From an uncultured Acetatifactor sp. (GTDB lineage: Bacteria > Bacillota > Clostridia > Lachnospirales > Lachnospiraceae), in contig CAJUGH010000028.1 of the NCBI GenBank assembly GCA_910586215.1, forward strand, positions 1 to 29,095: 29,095 nt of DNA. Reading direction: 5' to 3'. Below are positions 15,582 to 24,353 of this stretch, one piece after another. Under the pieces are notes generated by a model, which was not told the DNA's origin, ran no database searches, and saw only the letters and a list, made by a program, of their open reading frames with translations. A program made the translations under genes and the position numbers. Positions within the stretch are counted from its first letter, which is position 1, and the number at the start of each line of letters is the position of its first letter.

Positions 15582-17753
15582 TCATCCCCTCCATTTTGCC
15601 TTTTCCAGAGCCTGCTCCAGCACCCCGGCATATTCCTGAAGCCCTGCAATCTCTGCATCCCTGTCCTGGCACTGGCGAAGCAATTCCCCGAACTCCCCTG
15701 TAATGCCTTGAAGCAGGTTCTCCTCCGTCTTCCTGCCGGTCTCCCCAAGTTCCTCCCTGAAGGAGGTTACCTTCTCCCCCAGGGCATCACACAGTTCTTC
15801 ATAGATCTGTGAGATTGCCCTGGATAGCGCTGTTGCAAGTTCCGTCTTCTCCCCTGCCGATGTCAGTTCGCCTTGAAACCTGCTGGCAATGGATGTCATG
15901 GCCTTGGTAATATCCACATGGAATACCGGAAACTGGATGCCGTTCACGGTATCCTCCACCAGGACCCGAAACAGGGAGGCGTCATACTTCTCACTTCCCA
16001 GGTCAAAGCGTCTGGCCACCATACCCAGCAGTCTTCTCTTGATTGTCTTAAGCTGTAACGCCTGGCTGAATACCTCCTCCACATGACTGGATGCCTCATA
16101 GGCATACTTTTTCAGGTTCTCCATGGCATCCGCGGCGATACAGTAGGAATAATGCTTCTCATAGGAATACTGTTCCACATGGCTCCTGCCCCAGGAAAAG
16201 GGATTGTACCATCTGGCATCCGATACCGTATAGGTATCATGTATGACTTCCGTGCCCGTCCTCTCCCGGATGGACAAATAGTCCCTGGCGGCTCCCCGGA
16301 TCTCCCGGACCGCAGATGCCCGCTCCGTCTCCAGAGCCGCGTTCAGTTCCCCAAACAGAGTGGTCATGTCGGCCCTGATGCCGTTTATCTGCTCTTCCAC
16401 CGCCTTTTTCTGTTCCAGCAGTGCAGCCCTGTCGTTCCCCTCAAGGATCTGCACCCGCTTATGGGTCTTGTCCAGATACCCCCTAAGGAGATCTTGTAAT
16501 TCCTCCAGGGCATTGGACACAAAGCTCCTGGCCCTGGCTGCAAAGATCTCCTCCTTTTCCTGTGCAGCCTGGTCAAATAGCACCCTCACCTGGTCAAAAT
16601 TGCCCAGCAGCTTCAGATCCTCTTCCATATTCCGGGAAAAGGGCTTTAGCGCCCCATAGATATTCTTTTCCTCCGGGGTGTACTGGCAGGGATCCTTTCC
16701 GATCATGTTGTATGCCAGGGAGGAAACCAGGCAGGGTTCTGTGCACTGTCTGATCACCTGGATCAGCTCCGGCGAGCTTTCCCTGGCCTCCAGGTCCTTC
16801 ACGAACTCTTCTACCTTGCCCCGGGCACGCTTTGTAAGTTTTCTCCTGACAATCTTACATGCCTTTGGGATATTGTCCGCCGTATTCTCGTCTCCCCCGA
16901 AGATATCGTCCTCCTCCTGCACCCGCAGCACATCCCGGACGCCACTGTCGTATTTGCTGGCCACCAGCACAAGTTTTTTCACGCCTTTCTGAGGGAGCTG
17001 GCTTGACAGCAGGATCCAGTCGCTCATGTCCAGGAAACTGCCGGACTGGCTTAGGAAAAACACCACATCGCAGACCTCCATGAACTCCTTGGTCCGCATG
17101 GTCCTGGAAGCGATGGGGTCATTCAGGCCCGGGGTGTCCACAATGGACAGGCCCTTGAATTCCTCCCGGTTCAGATACAGGATCACCGCCTTCACCAGAG
17201 GCGTAAACCTACCATCCTCCCCCACATAATCATTCAAGCTGTGGAGCAGGTCTTCATAAGTGTCAAAACAGATCCTCTCCTCTCCCCTTTCCAGATAGGA
17301 AGCCGGATCCACCCCGCTTTTTTTCACCATCTGTGTAATCTCCCGGGCAGAGGTATATATCTCATCCTCCAGGTCCACCGCCGCATTGTCCTCCAGGATC
17401 TCCCATTCCTCCTGGGAATAATACTCCACCTGGATGATATTCTCCTTTGCATACTCCATCTTCGTCAGTGTGGCTGTCTTGGGGGTGGAGGCTTTGGGCA
17501 GGATCTCCTGTCCGTCGAAGAGCAGGGTGTTCAGGAAGGAAGATTTGCCCGCCTTCACCTGCCCCACCACGCCGATGTTCAGCTTCCTGTTCTCCCGGCA
17601 GAAATCTTCTGTCTTCCTATGAAAAGTGGCTATAAGCCTTTTTATGCCCTCTGCGTCCTCTCCCCTGGCACATTCGGCAAGCTGTCCTGCAATCTCTTCC
17701 GCGCAGTCCGTAAAGCCCTGGAATTCCCCTGTATGCTCCGCAAATATCTTCAC
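15582..17753 (-). CDS. Dynamin-like GTPase, LeoA-type
   Basis: This 723-residue bacterial dynamin-like protein has G1 GQVKAGKS (64-71), G3 DTPG (206-209) and G4 SKYD (266-269). The GTPase domain is followed by long helical stretches (about 380-500 and 590-723) typical of a dynamin stalk. Between them the aromatic WYNPFSWG (515-522) could be a membrane-touching paddle. LeoA of enterotoxigenic E. coli is the nearest named relative by pattern. Translation starts at GTG, one base after the stop of the preceding gene, so it is probably coupled. Bacterial dynamins usually act in pairs on membranes, and two more are encoded upstream in this operon. Confidence 0.83.
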   Translation of the reverse strand: MKIFAEHTGEFQGFTDCAEEIAGQLAECARGEDAEGIKRLIATFHRKTEDFCRENRKLNIGVVGQVKAGKSSFLNTLLFDGQEILPKASTPKTATLTKMEYAKENIIQVEYYSQEEWEILEDNAAVDLEDEIYTSAREITQMVKKSGVDPASYLERGEERICFDTYEDLLHSLNDYVGEDGRFTPLVKAVILYLNREEFKGLSIVDTPGLNDPIASRTMRTKEFMEVCDVVFFLSQSGSFLDMSDWILLSSQLPQKGVKKLVLVASKYDSGVRDVLRVQEEDDIFGGDENTADNIPKACKIVRRKLTKRARGKVEEFVKDLEARESSPELIQVIRQCTEPCLVSSLAYNMIGKDPCQYTPEEKNIYGALKPFSRNMEEDLKLLGNFDQVRVLFDQAAQEKEEIFAARARSFVSNALEELQDLLRGYLDKTHKRVQILEGNDRAALLEQKKAVEEQINGIRADMTTLFGELNAALETERASAVREIRGAARDYLSIRERTGTEVIHDTYTVSDARWYNPFSWGRSHVEQYSYEKHYSYCIAADAMENLKKYAYEASSHVEEVFSQALQLKTIKRRLLGMVARRFDLGSEKYDASLFRVLVEDTVNGIQFPVFHVDITKAMTSIASRFQGELTSAGEKTELATALSRAISQIYEELCDALGEKVTSFREELGETGRKTEENLLQGITGEFGELLRQCQDRDAEIAGLQEYAGVLEQALEKAKWRG

Positions 17754-17754
17754 C

Positions 17755-18751
17755 TTAATAATCTCCCCCTTTTTTCATCCATTCCTTGATGGCTTCTTTC
17801 CTGTCCGTCCTGTGTCCAATGACACCATAATTCGTGTTATTCATCCTGAACTGATAAAGCGTTCCAGATACACCGGCCTTCACCAGCACCTTGCCATGCT
17901 GTGATCCATCCTCAATTTGGATCCCCCAAAAAGGACTCCCCATGTCCTTTTTCTTTTTCGGCTTCTTGGGTTTATAGACGGCGATAATGCTCCCCGGCTC
18001 CACAATCTGCCCCTGCAAGGCTTTCCACCGAAACTCCTCCCCGTCCTCATCCCGCAGTTTCACCGCCACATGTCGTAGTTCCTCCACAGCCCGCCTGGCT
18101 GTCTCAGCCTCCATATAGTACCAAAAGTTCTCTGCCGCCTCCAGGATCTCTTCCAGATCTGCCCGTCCCATGCCGGATACACTCCGGCACAGCACTGTCC
18201 GGACAAACAGGGAAAGCCTGCGCAGCTTCTTCCCCGTGACCCCCAGAATCTCCCCAAGCCCTGCCAGGTATTCCAATATCTCCCCATTGGCACAGCCCCA
18301 CAGATTGGCTATTACCAAGGCATCCACCAGAAAACATTCCCTGTAGGTCTCCGGCAGTGTCCTGGCAAATTCATCCAGGCTCCTGCTGTCTATCTGCAGG
18401 CTGCCAATATACAGTTCCTCCAGTGTCCGTTCCCGCCTGCCGGTTCAGCCCCTGGATCCAGGCAAGTCTCCTCTCTGCCAGCTCCTGCTTCGGATCCAGC
18501 CGGACAATGTGCAGGAGCATCTCCAGGTACAGCCTGCATACCCGCTCATCCTGCAAGCTGCCCAGCGGGTGTCCCTCCAGCCTGATCTGCCCAGACAGCA
18601 TCTCTATTCTCTCATAATCCGTCTCCGGTGTCCGGGCGGTGCTTCGCATTTCCTCCAGGTCTTCCTGCAGGGCCGCCAGCCCCTGGGCAATCTCCCGGAT
18701 ACCGTCTTCCAGACGACGGATTTCCCGCTGGATATCCAGTAAATCTTTCAT
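17755..18751 (-). pseudogene. Frameshifted helical-domain protein
   Basis: Two open segments join if one base is skipped. The first (18751 down to 18371, 126 residues) starts at an ATG that overlaps the previous stop as ATGA and has a GGAGG site. Removing one G from the GGG run at 18432-18434 lets it continue as RQAERTLEELYIG into the second frame, which runs to the stop at 17755. The repaired product is about 331 residues. Its middle, from ERVCRLYLEMLL to KLRRLSLFVRTVL, aligns with residues 30-150 of the neighbouring beta-helix protein, so the two are paralogs in that helical domain. The C-terminal segment AGVSGTLYQF near 18000-17850 has a lipoyl/barrel-sandwich look. It may be a real mutation or a sequencing error. 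Confidence 0.75.
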
Positions 18752-20094
18752 GTCCCCAGTTCCTCCACCCTCAACTCTCTGATCTCCTCTGCCGTAAGCT
18801 CTTTGATATCTTTGAGGTTTTTCCTGCCGGTATTTCCTTCCAGGATCTCTTCTTTGGCATATAGATTACAGATCATCCCATATTCTGTACAATACGCTTT
18901 CGGACGTATGTTATGCCAGCCGCATTCCAGGAATTCATTCCGGATCAAAGTCATCTTTTCTATCTTTTCAGTTGTCAAACCACTGTGATAACTCATAATT
19001 ATCCCCATCTTTTGTACATATTCGCATTTCCCGGAGGCCACATAGCATTTCCAGAATTTATTATCTTTTAGGAGCACGCTGCGCAGGGGCACATAGTCAT
19101 TGGCTCCCTTGGAATTGTCGCAATACAGGACGCCTCCTCCTATGTCATAATCATGCAACCATTTTAAGATACATCCGCAGGAGAGAAATTCCGAACCTAC
19201 AATCTCCAACTCCTCCCCCTGTTCCATTTCCAGCACCCTGTCCGTAAAATGCCGGAAGACGCAGTTCTCCACCACCACCCTTTTGATATGGCTCATCCTG
19301 ATTACATAGTTGCCGCCCTCTATCCGGCAGTTCCGGAAGCGCACTTCCCCACAGCGGGTAAACAGCCAATGGGCCTTTGTCATGTCAATGGCCAGATTCT
19401 CAAAGCTTACATCGCAGTTCCTATATTCGTTGGGCAGAATCATGCCTTTGGAGGTTTCCTGGTCCGGCGCATAGTACTGCTTTCTCCCATTCAGATTCAC
19501 CACAGCCCCGCAGTAGTATTCCCGCACATAGGGCAGGAAGTCAAGGGCTTCCACCCCGCCACAGGTCAAGCTTCTGGCACTGTCAAAAACAGCCGTCTGC
19601 TGTAGGAGCACTGATTTTGCCACCTGGCAGAGATACTCCAGTTCCCTCCCGGAGAGTCCCAGAATCCCCATCAGTTCCCCCAGGTACTCGTAATTATCCC
19701 TGCTGCGTTCCCCCAGCCCAGCCAGAAGCAGACCCTCCAGTGCAAAGTAGTACCTTGCCTCCTTGTCCTTCATGACATTTACAAATTCCCGGATGTCCGA
19801 TCCTTCCATTTCCAGTGCCTTACGCAGACATTCCTCCTGCGTATCTCCACTATCCATCCCTTTTAAGATTCTCTTCAAATACAATATCTGCATTTCCGAG
19901 GGCGTGTTGCCATACTGTACCACCGAGCACAACACTTTCAAGTACAGGCTTTTGGCATATTCGTCCATGGCGGCAGTAACCGGATTTCTCACTGCATATT
20001 CCTCGCCCTTGATCTCCTCCATCTCCCTAAGCAGGAGTTCCTTATGTCCCTGTATCGTTTCCATCCCTGCCTCTTGTGTCCCTGTTGCTTCCAT
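18748..20094 (-). CDS. Helical domain plus right-handed beta-helix protein
   Basis: This is a 448-residue protein of unknown function. Residues 1-170 are alpha-helical and resemble TerB-like domains in the DNYEYLGELMGILGLSGREL segment, though this is only a pattern resemblance. From about 185 the chain has short beta strands repeated every 20-25 residues: VRFRNCRIEGG, VVVENCVFRHF, LEIVGSEFLSC, VLLKDNKFWKC and LIRNEFLECG. This is the stacked Asn/Cys-rich ladder of a right-handed parallel beta-helix. No signal peptide is present, so it is probably cytoplasmic. The following gene overlaps it by 4 bases and shares its helical domain. Confidence 0.68.
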   Translation of the reverse strand: MEATGTQEAGMETIQGHKELLLREMEEIKGEEYAVRNPVTAAMDEYAKSLYLKVLCSVVQYGNTPSEMQILYLKRILKGMDSGDTQEECLRKALEMEGSDIREFVNVMKDKEARYYFALEGLLLAGLGERSRDNYEYLGELMGILGLSGRELEYLCQVAKSVLLQQTAVFDSARSLTCGGVEALDFLPYVREYYCGAVVNLNGRKQYYAPDQETSKGMILPNEYRNCDVSFENLAIDMTKAHWLFTRCGEVRFRNCRIEGGNYVIRMSHIKRVVVENCVFRHFTDRVLEMEQGEELEIVGSEFLSCGCILKWLHDYDIGGGVLYCDNSKGANDYVPLRSVLLKDNKFWKCYVASGKCEYVQKMGIIMSYHSGLTTEKIEKMTLIRNEFLECGWHNIRPKAYCTEYGMICNLYAKEEILEGNTGRKNLKDIKELTAEEIRELRVEELGT

Positions 20095-20130
20095 CTTTGT
20101 TTCCTTCCCTGTCTTCGGACAGATTCCCGG

Positions 20131-21645
20131 TTACTGTGTCACGGGCTGGATTCCCTTGAAGATATCCCACATCATCTCTCCCAGGATCTGCCGGTACTCA
20201 CTGCCTCCTGCACTCTGCTGTATCACGGGCTGGATTCCCCCGAAAATATCCTGGAGCATGGCGGCCCCAGCGCCATCCGCGGCAATCCCCGCCTCCTTTC
20301 TGTATGTCTCCAGGATCTGCAAGGGATTCCGGATCCGGTCCTGCAGCAGATCGATCTCGGAAGGCTCCGGCATGGCGATGCCCACCATATCTGCGATGAA
20401 CTTGATCTCCGTGAAAAATTCGTCCTGCAGCTTTTTCAGCTCCCCCCGCATGTCTTTCAAGCCGCTTATCCTCTGCCTGGCTTCCTGCGCCAGAATCTGC
20501 AAGGGTTCCAGAAGTTCACCCGGAATATCCTCCGCTGCCAGTCCCGTTAGGGAAGTATTCAGGCGGGAGAGCTTTCTGCTCTCCTCCTCCATTTCGTTCT
20601 CATAGAATCTCTTACAGCGGACAAAGATCCGCTTGAAATTGGCAGCAAATCCAGACTTGTAAGTTTGGTTGTCCCACTGGATAAGCTGTCCCTTGATCTT
20701 TTCCCCGTCCGTCTCAAGCAGCCTGCACAGTTCAGGATCTTCCACCTGTTCCGGCCGGTTGGTGAAGGCGGCTATGTCCACGAACTGCACCCCCTTGATG
20801 TGCAGGGTGTATCTGATTTTCTCCATGATGGCCCGCAGGTCTTCGGGATTCTTCTTGTCCGCCTTGCTTACGATGATGAACTTGGGAATCTCCTCCCGGA
20901 GAGTCTTGATGAATTTGATATCCTCTTCGGTGATGGTTCCTGCATCTGCCTGTACGAACCAGAGGATATAATCGGCCCCGTTCAACTGCCCTCTGGCAAT
21001 CCGGGCGTCCGTCCTGGCAGAATATTCCCCCGAATCTGGCTTAGAATATCCCGGCGTGTCCAGAAAGGCGATGTTGTCGTAAGCATGCAGGGGCGTGGAG
21101 AAAAACAGGTTCACCAAGATATGGCCCAGGGTAACTGCCTCGGATATCCGTTCTCCGTCCTCATCCTCCACCTCCCCGAATCCGTGGGCAATCTTCCTAA
21201 GATCTCTGGGCTTCATCTGTACTTTCGTATCGAACACATTGATTCCCGTCACCTCGTGCTTCTCCCCCTTGACAATGTAGGTGGGAACCGATGTGGAAGG
21301 GTCTATGTCGGCAGGAAGGACGTTCCTTCCCATAAGTGCATTCAAGAAGCTGGACTTTCCGCTGGAGAATCCCCCTCCCAGCGCCACGATATTCCTGCCG
21401 ATGAGCCTGTCGTACAGGATAAAGTCCCTGAACTTCTCGTACTCTGCCCTAAAGTCCGTGTAAAGTTCATAGAAATCCTCCGGTGCATTCCGTTTCAAGG
21501 TATCCGGTATCTGCCTGTGGATCATACCCCCCAGCCGGGACAGATCGGCCTTCAGTCCTTTTTCCCTCTGATTCTGCCCTATGATATTACAGAGCAGTTC
21601 AAAATTCTCTGTAAGCTGCCCGTATGCCTCTTCATCGTAACCCAT
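20131..21645 (-). CDS. Dynamin-like GTPase (second of two)
   Basis: This 504-residue dynamin-family GTPase has G1 GGFSSGKS (91-98), G3 DTPG (196-199) and G4 SKAD (260-263). A helical stalk follows (about 330-400). It lacks an obvious transmembrane segment. The C-terminal 90 residues carry two copies of a DIFxGIQPVxQ motif. It overlaps the upstream dynamin gene by 14 bases and its GAGGAG ribosome binding site lies inside that gene, so the two are translationally coupled. Coupled bacterial dynamins often form a heteromeric membrane-fusing pair. The partner with the membrane segment would be the 21632-23245 product. Confidence 0.84.
   Translation of the reverse strand: MGYDEEAYGQLTENFELLCNIIGQNQREKGLKADLSRLGGMIHRQIPDTLKRNAPEDFYELYTDFRAEYEKFRDFILYDRLIGRNIVALGGGFSSGKSSFLNALMGRNVLPADIDPSTSVPTYIVKGEKHEVTGINVFDTKVQMKPRDLRKIAHGFGEVEDEDGERISEAVTLGHILVNLFFSTPLHAYDNIAFLDTPGYSKPDSGEYSARTDARIARGQLNGADYILWFVQADAGTITEEDIKFIKTLREEIPKFIIVSKADKKNPEDLRAIMEKIRYTLHIKGVQFVDIAAFTNRPEQVEDPELCRLLETDGEKIKGQLIQWDNQTYKSGFAANFKRIFVRCKRFYENEMEEESRKLSRLNTSLTGLAAEDIPGELLEPLQILAQEARQRISGLKDMRGELKKLQDEFFTEIKFIADMVGIAMPEPSEIDLLQDRIRNPLQILETYRKEAGIAADGAGAAMLQDIFGGIQPVIQQSAGGSEYRQILGEMMWDIFKGIQPVTQ
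20139..20252 (-). repeat. Repeated C-terminal DIFxGIQPV motif
   Basis: The last 90 residues of the 504-residue dynamin contain DIFGGIQPVIQ and DIFKGIQPVTQ about 28 residues apart. At DNA level two similar stretches containing CACGGGCTGGATTCCC lie near 20139 and 20223. The repeat may be a duplicated docking peptide at the extreme C-terminus. Confidence 0.6.
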
Positions 21646-23245
21646 CCTTTATCTCCTCAATCCGATCCAGATCTGCCCTCAAGTCCATTCCCAGTCGTTC
21701 CCTCCTGTCAGCTTCTTCCTTCATCCGGCTCCGCACATCCTCCATGGCCTTTTCCAGTGTATCTTTCTGTTCCCCCAGTTCCCTTTCAATGGCGGCATTC
21801 ACCAGGGCCACCTGCCTGGCAATGGTTATCTCGATTCCATTCCCCACTTCCCGCTGTACCTGGGGAAACACCTCCCCCTGAAGCTTCCTGTGGATCTCCT
21901 GTTTCGCCTCTTCCCGCTTCTTGTCACTGCGAAGCTTCATGAAGATGGCAGCCACCAGTCCAAGAATAGGGATTCCCTGCAGATACCCCGCTGCCCCAGC
22001 TACCACTCCGGCCATCACTGCTTGGACCATTCCATTGTTGAGGTTCCTTGCATCATAGGAAAAGGAAATATGGATATCCCCCTCCATTTCGCTGTTGAGA
22101 ATACCTGCCGTCCGCTTCAGATGTTTTTCCAAAAGGGGGATGAATTGCTTCTTCATACCCACCGTCACGGCGCTTCTCACTACCTGGTTCAGATGCCCGT
22201 TGATATTCTGGTTGTTCATGGCCATGGCTACCAGGGTGGGTTCCTCTTCCTCCATGGCACATTGCACATCCCTTTTGATCTCCTTTATGCAGGCCGCCAT
22301 CTCTTCCTTAAATTTCTCCTGTTCCCCTAAGAGCCTGTGGTCCAGGGTGGAAAGTTGTCCACGCAGCTTCTCTTCCTGTTCCTCCAGCTCAGACCCGGAG
22401 AGGCTTTCACCCTTCAACAGGGTCTTCAGATAGTTCTCCGTGTTCTCGGCCATGGGCAGAATCAGTTTCCTGTATTTTTCTGCCAGAATATCATGGGCTT
22501 TCTCCTGAATCTCTTTTAGGAATTCTTCCAGTTCCATAGCCTCCCCGGTAAAGCTGCTGGTACGACAATACCGGATCTTTCTCTGACCCACAAAATATTC
22601 CAGGCTTTCCTGCATTTTGGCAAAGGTAGTTTCAAAGTCATAGCCTCGCTTATCGTATTTCGTAATAACCACACACAGAGGCATGTCATGCAGACATAGT
22701 TCCCTCAGGATATTCCCCACGCTGTTCCTGACTATCATGTCATCTGCCGGGAAAGTTATGATGTAAGCCAGGCTCTGAGACAGGTAGTCGTCTATAGCCT
22801 TATTGTGAACCTCATAGCCAGACTCGAATCCCGGCATATCTACCAGCATGATATCCGGGATCTTTTGCAGGAACCTGCTGCGAAGGTATAGCCTGGCCTT
22901 CTTCACAGCTAAGGCATCTGTCTCCTGGCTACTGTATTCTTCCAGGGAGAGTGTACGCACTGTTCCGTCATTCTGGATCATGGTGACACTTTCTTCCCCG
23001 TCCGCATATAGGATCTCCGTGGGCACAGCGGTCTGCGGGGTGATATCTTCCTTCAAGATTTTCCTGCTGTATCCGAGCAAGGTATTCACCAGGGCACTCT
23101 TCCCAGAACTGAACTTGCCGATGATGGGCATGCATACCTTTGCATCTGCAATTTCTGTCCGCATATGCAGAAGCCTTTCCGTTGTTATCCCATAGGCTAT
23201 GTTGATCTCTTCCAAGACCGCCAGTGCTTCCAAGACTCTTTCCAT
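21632..23245 (-). CDS. Dynamin-like GTPase with hydrophobic hairpin
   Basis: This dynamin-family GTPase has 537 residues from the start chosen here. G1 GKFSSGKS lies at 43-50, the G2 threonine region is TPQTAVPTE, G3 is DMPG (136-139) and G4 is TKYD (195-198). A Gly/Ala/Val-rich hydrophobic stretch at about 406-436 (VMAGVVAGAAGYL) could insert in the membrane, as in mitofusin-like and bacterial dynamins, and a coiled coil follows. I chose the ATG at 23245 because GAGGTG lies 9 bases upstream. The longer ORF from 23314 has its AGGA only 2 bases from the ATG, but it would overlap the WYL gene by 17 bases and remains possible. Confidence 0.83.
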   Translation of the reverse strand: MERVLEALAVLEEINIAYGITTERLLHMRTEIADAKVCMPIIGKFSSGKSALVNTLLGYSRKILKEDITPQTAVPTEILYADGEESVTMIQNDGTVRTLSLEEYSSQETDALAVKKARLYLRSRFLQKIPDIMLVDMPGFESGYEVHNKAIDDYLSQSLAYIITFPADDMIVRNSVGNILRELCLHDMPLCVVITKYDKRGYDFETTFAKMQESLEYFVGQRKIRYCRTSSFTGEAMELEEFLKEIQEKAHDILAEKYRKLILPMAENTENYLKTLLKGESLSGSELEEQEEKLRGQLSTLDHRLLGEQEKFKEEMAACIKEIKRDVQCAMEEEEPTLVAMAMNNQNINGHLNQVVRSAVTVGMKKQFIPLLEKHLKRTAGILNSEMEGDIHISFSYDARNLNNGMVQAVMAGVVAGAAGYLQGIPILGLVAAIFMKLRSDKKREEAKQEIHRKLQGEVFPQVQREVGNGIEITIARQVALVNAAIERELGEQKDTLEKAMEDVRSRMKEEADRRERLGMDLRADLDRIEEIKDGLR

Positions 23246-23297
23246 ATCCGTTTTCACCTCACAAAATGTATTCTGATGCCCTTTCCCAGCGACTATA

Positions 23298-24293
23298 TTA
23301 TAGCGGATTGTCATTTCCTGCGCAATGGTACAGACTGCACATTTTCCCGATCTCCTCCCTCATTTCCTCCACAAAGCCCTCCGGGTACAGGGCCTTCACC
23401 CTGCTGCCCTGAGACAGGAGAAACATATTCACCCCCCTGCCATATACCTCAGCCTCCAGGATGGACATATCCCCGGATTTGTCCACCACCCTGGCCGTGG
23501 GAATCTTATCCAGGATGGCCTGGAGGGAATTGTCCGTGCAGGAAAAACGAATCTTACGATATTCCCCCGGTGTCATGAACTGTATCTTGCTCCGCAGTTC
23601 TCCCTCATCAAAGTCATATGCACTGTCCGGCTGGAAATGCTGCCTGTGCTCCACGATCTGGATGATCCTGTCCACACGGTAGTATAGAGGCTTTCCCCCC
23701 TCCTCGTCGCACCGGAAGGCAATCAGGTAAAAATAGTAATCCGAGAACGTAATGGCAGCAGGACGCAGCCTTCTTGTCACCAGTTCCCTGGTGATCTTGT
23801 AATACCGCACCGATATCTCTGTCTTCCCATAAATACATCTGACCAGTTGCCACAGGTTCTGGATCACACTTTTGCAGTCATGCCTCACCTCATGATAATG
23901 ATACATTTCCTTCCTGATGATCTTTTCCAGCATAGCCCTGTCATTGCAGGAGGTAAAATGCTTCAGCTTGGAGACAATCTCCAGGATTTCCATCTTGCCA
24001 AAGGCCCTGCAGCCAATCATCATCTTAATGACGGCAACCAGTTCCTTGCTTAATAGAAAACCATCCAATTCCAGATAATAGGCCTTGGCATTTGCGGCAT
24101 ATTTCAACTCCGTGTTGCCCACCAATTCCCTGTTTTCACAGAGAAAATTCTTGATCTCACCCAGATCCCGGGATACGCTCTTTCCAGATACACCGTATTC
24201 CCGGGCCAGGTTCTGTACGGATATGGCTTCCCCTTTCATGGCCCTGAAGAAAATCTCCAGCATCCTGTTCTTCTTCGTCCCCGCACTGCTCAT
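23298..24293 (-). CDS. WYL-domain transcriptional regulator
   Basis: This 331-residue regulator has an N-terminal winged helix-turn-helix (SVQNLAREYGVSGKSVSRDL, about 22-41). A central WYL domain (about 145-220) carries YYFYLIAFR in place of the name-giving WYL motif. A C-terminal WCX extension follows. WYL regulators bind nucleic-acid or nucleotide ligands and often control anti-phage islands (BrxR and CapW are examples). The ATG at 24293 has GGGGGA 6 bases upstream and was preferred over an ATG two codons earlier. A perfect 10-bp inverted repeat sits just upstream, between this gene and the GTPase gene, and is a candidate autoregulatory site. The gene is inside the operon, not divergent from it. 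Confidence 0.85.
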   Translation of the reverse strand: MSSAGTKKNRMLEIFFRAMKGEAISVQNLAREYGVSGKSVSRDLGEIKNFLCENRELVGNTELKYAANAKAYYLELDGFLLSKELVAVIKMMIGCRAFGKMEILEIVSKLKHFTSCNDRAMLEKIIRKEMYHYHEVRHDCKSVIQNLWQLVRCIYGKTEISVRYYKITRELVTRRLRPAAITFSDYYFYLIAFRCDEEGGKPLYYRVDRIIQIVEHRQHFQPDSAYDFDEGELRSKIQFMTPGEYRKIRFSCTDNSLQAILDKIPTARVVDKSGDMSILEAEVYGRGVNMFLLSQGSRVKALYPEGFVEEMREEIGKMCSLYHCAGNDNPL

Positions 24294-24317
24294 TCCCATT
24301 CCCCCATTCTTGCAGAA

Positions 24318-24343
24318 ACAGACAGGTTTTTATACCTGTCTGT
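24318..24343. promoter_or_regulatory. Perfect 10-bp inverted repeat before the WYL gene
   Basis: The arms ACAGACAGGT (24318-24327) and ACCTGTCTGT (24334-24343) pair perfectly across a 6-base spacer, about 25 bases upstream of the WYL start codon. It could be an operator for the WYL protein or an RNA stem that tunes expression between the GTPase gene and the rest of the operon. There is no strong T run after it on the minus strand, so a simple terminator is less likely. Confidence 0.6.
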
Positions 24344-24353
24344 CCCCTCTTTG

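Noticed and set aside
18425..18440. Programmed ribosomal frameshift
   Set aside because: No slippery heptamer, stop-coupled signal or clear downstream structure was seen; mutation or sequencing error is simpler.
20665..21942. 425-codon open frame on the plus strand
   Set aside because: It is antisense to the two dynamin genes, low-complexity proline- and histidine-rich, and has no family similarity.
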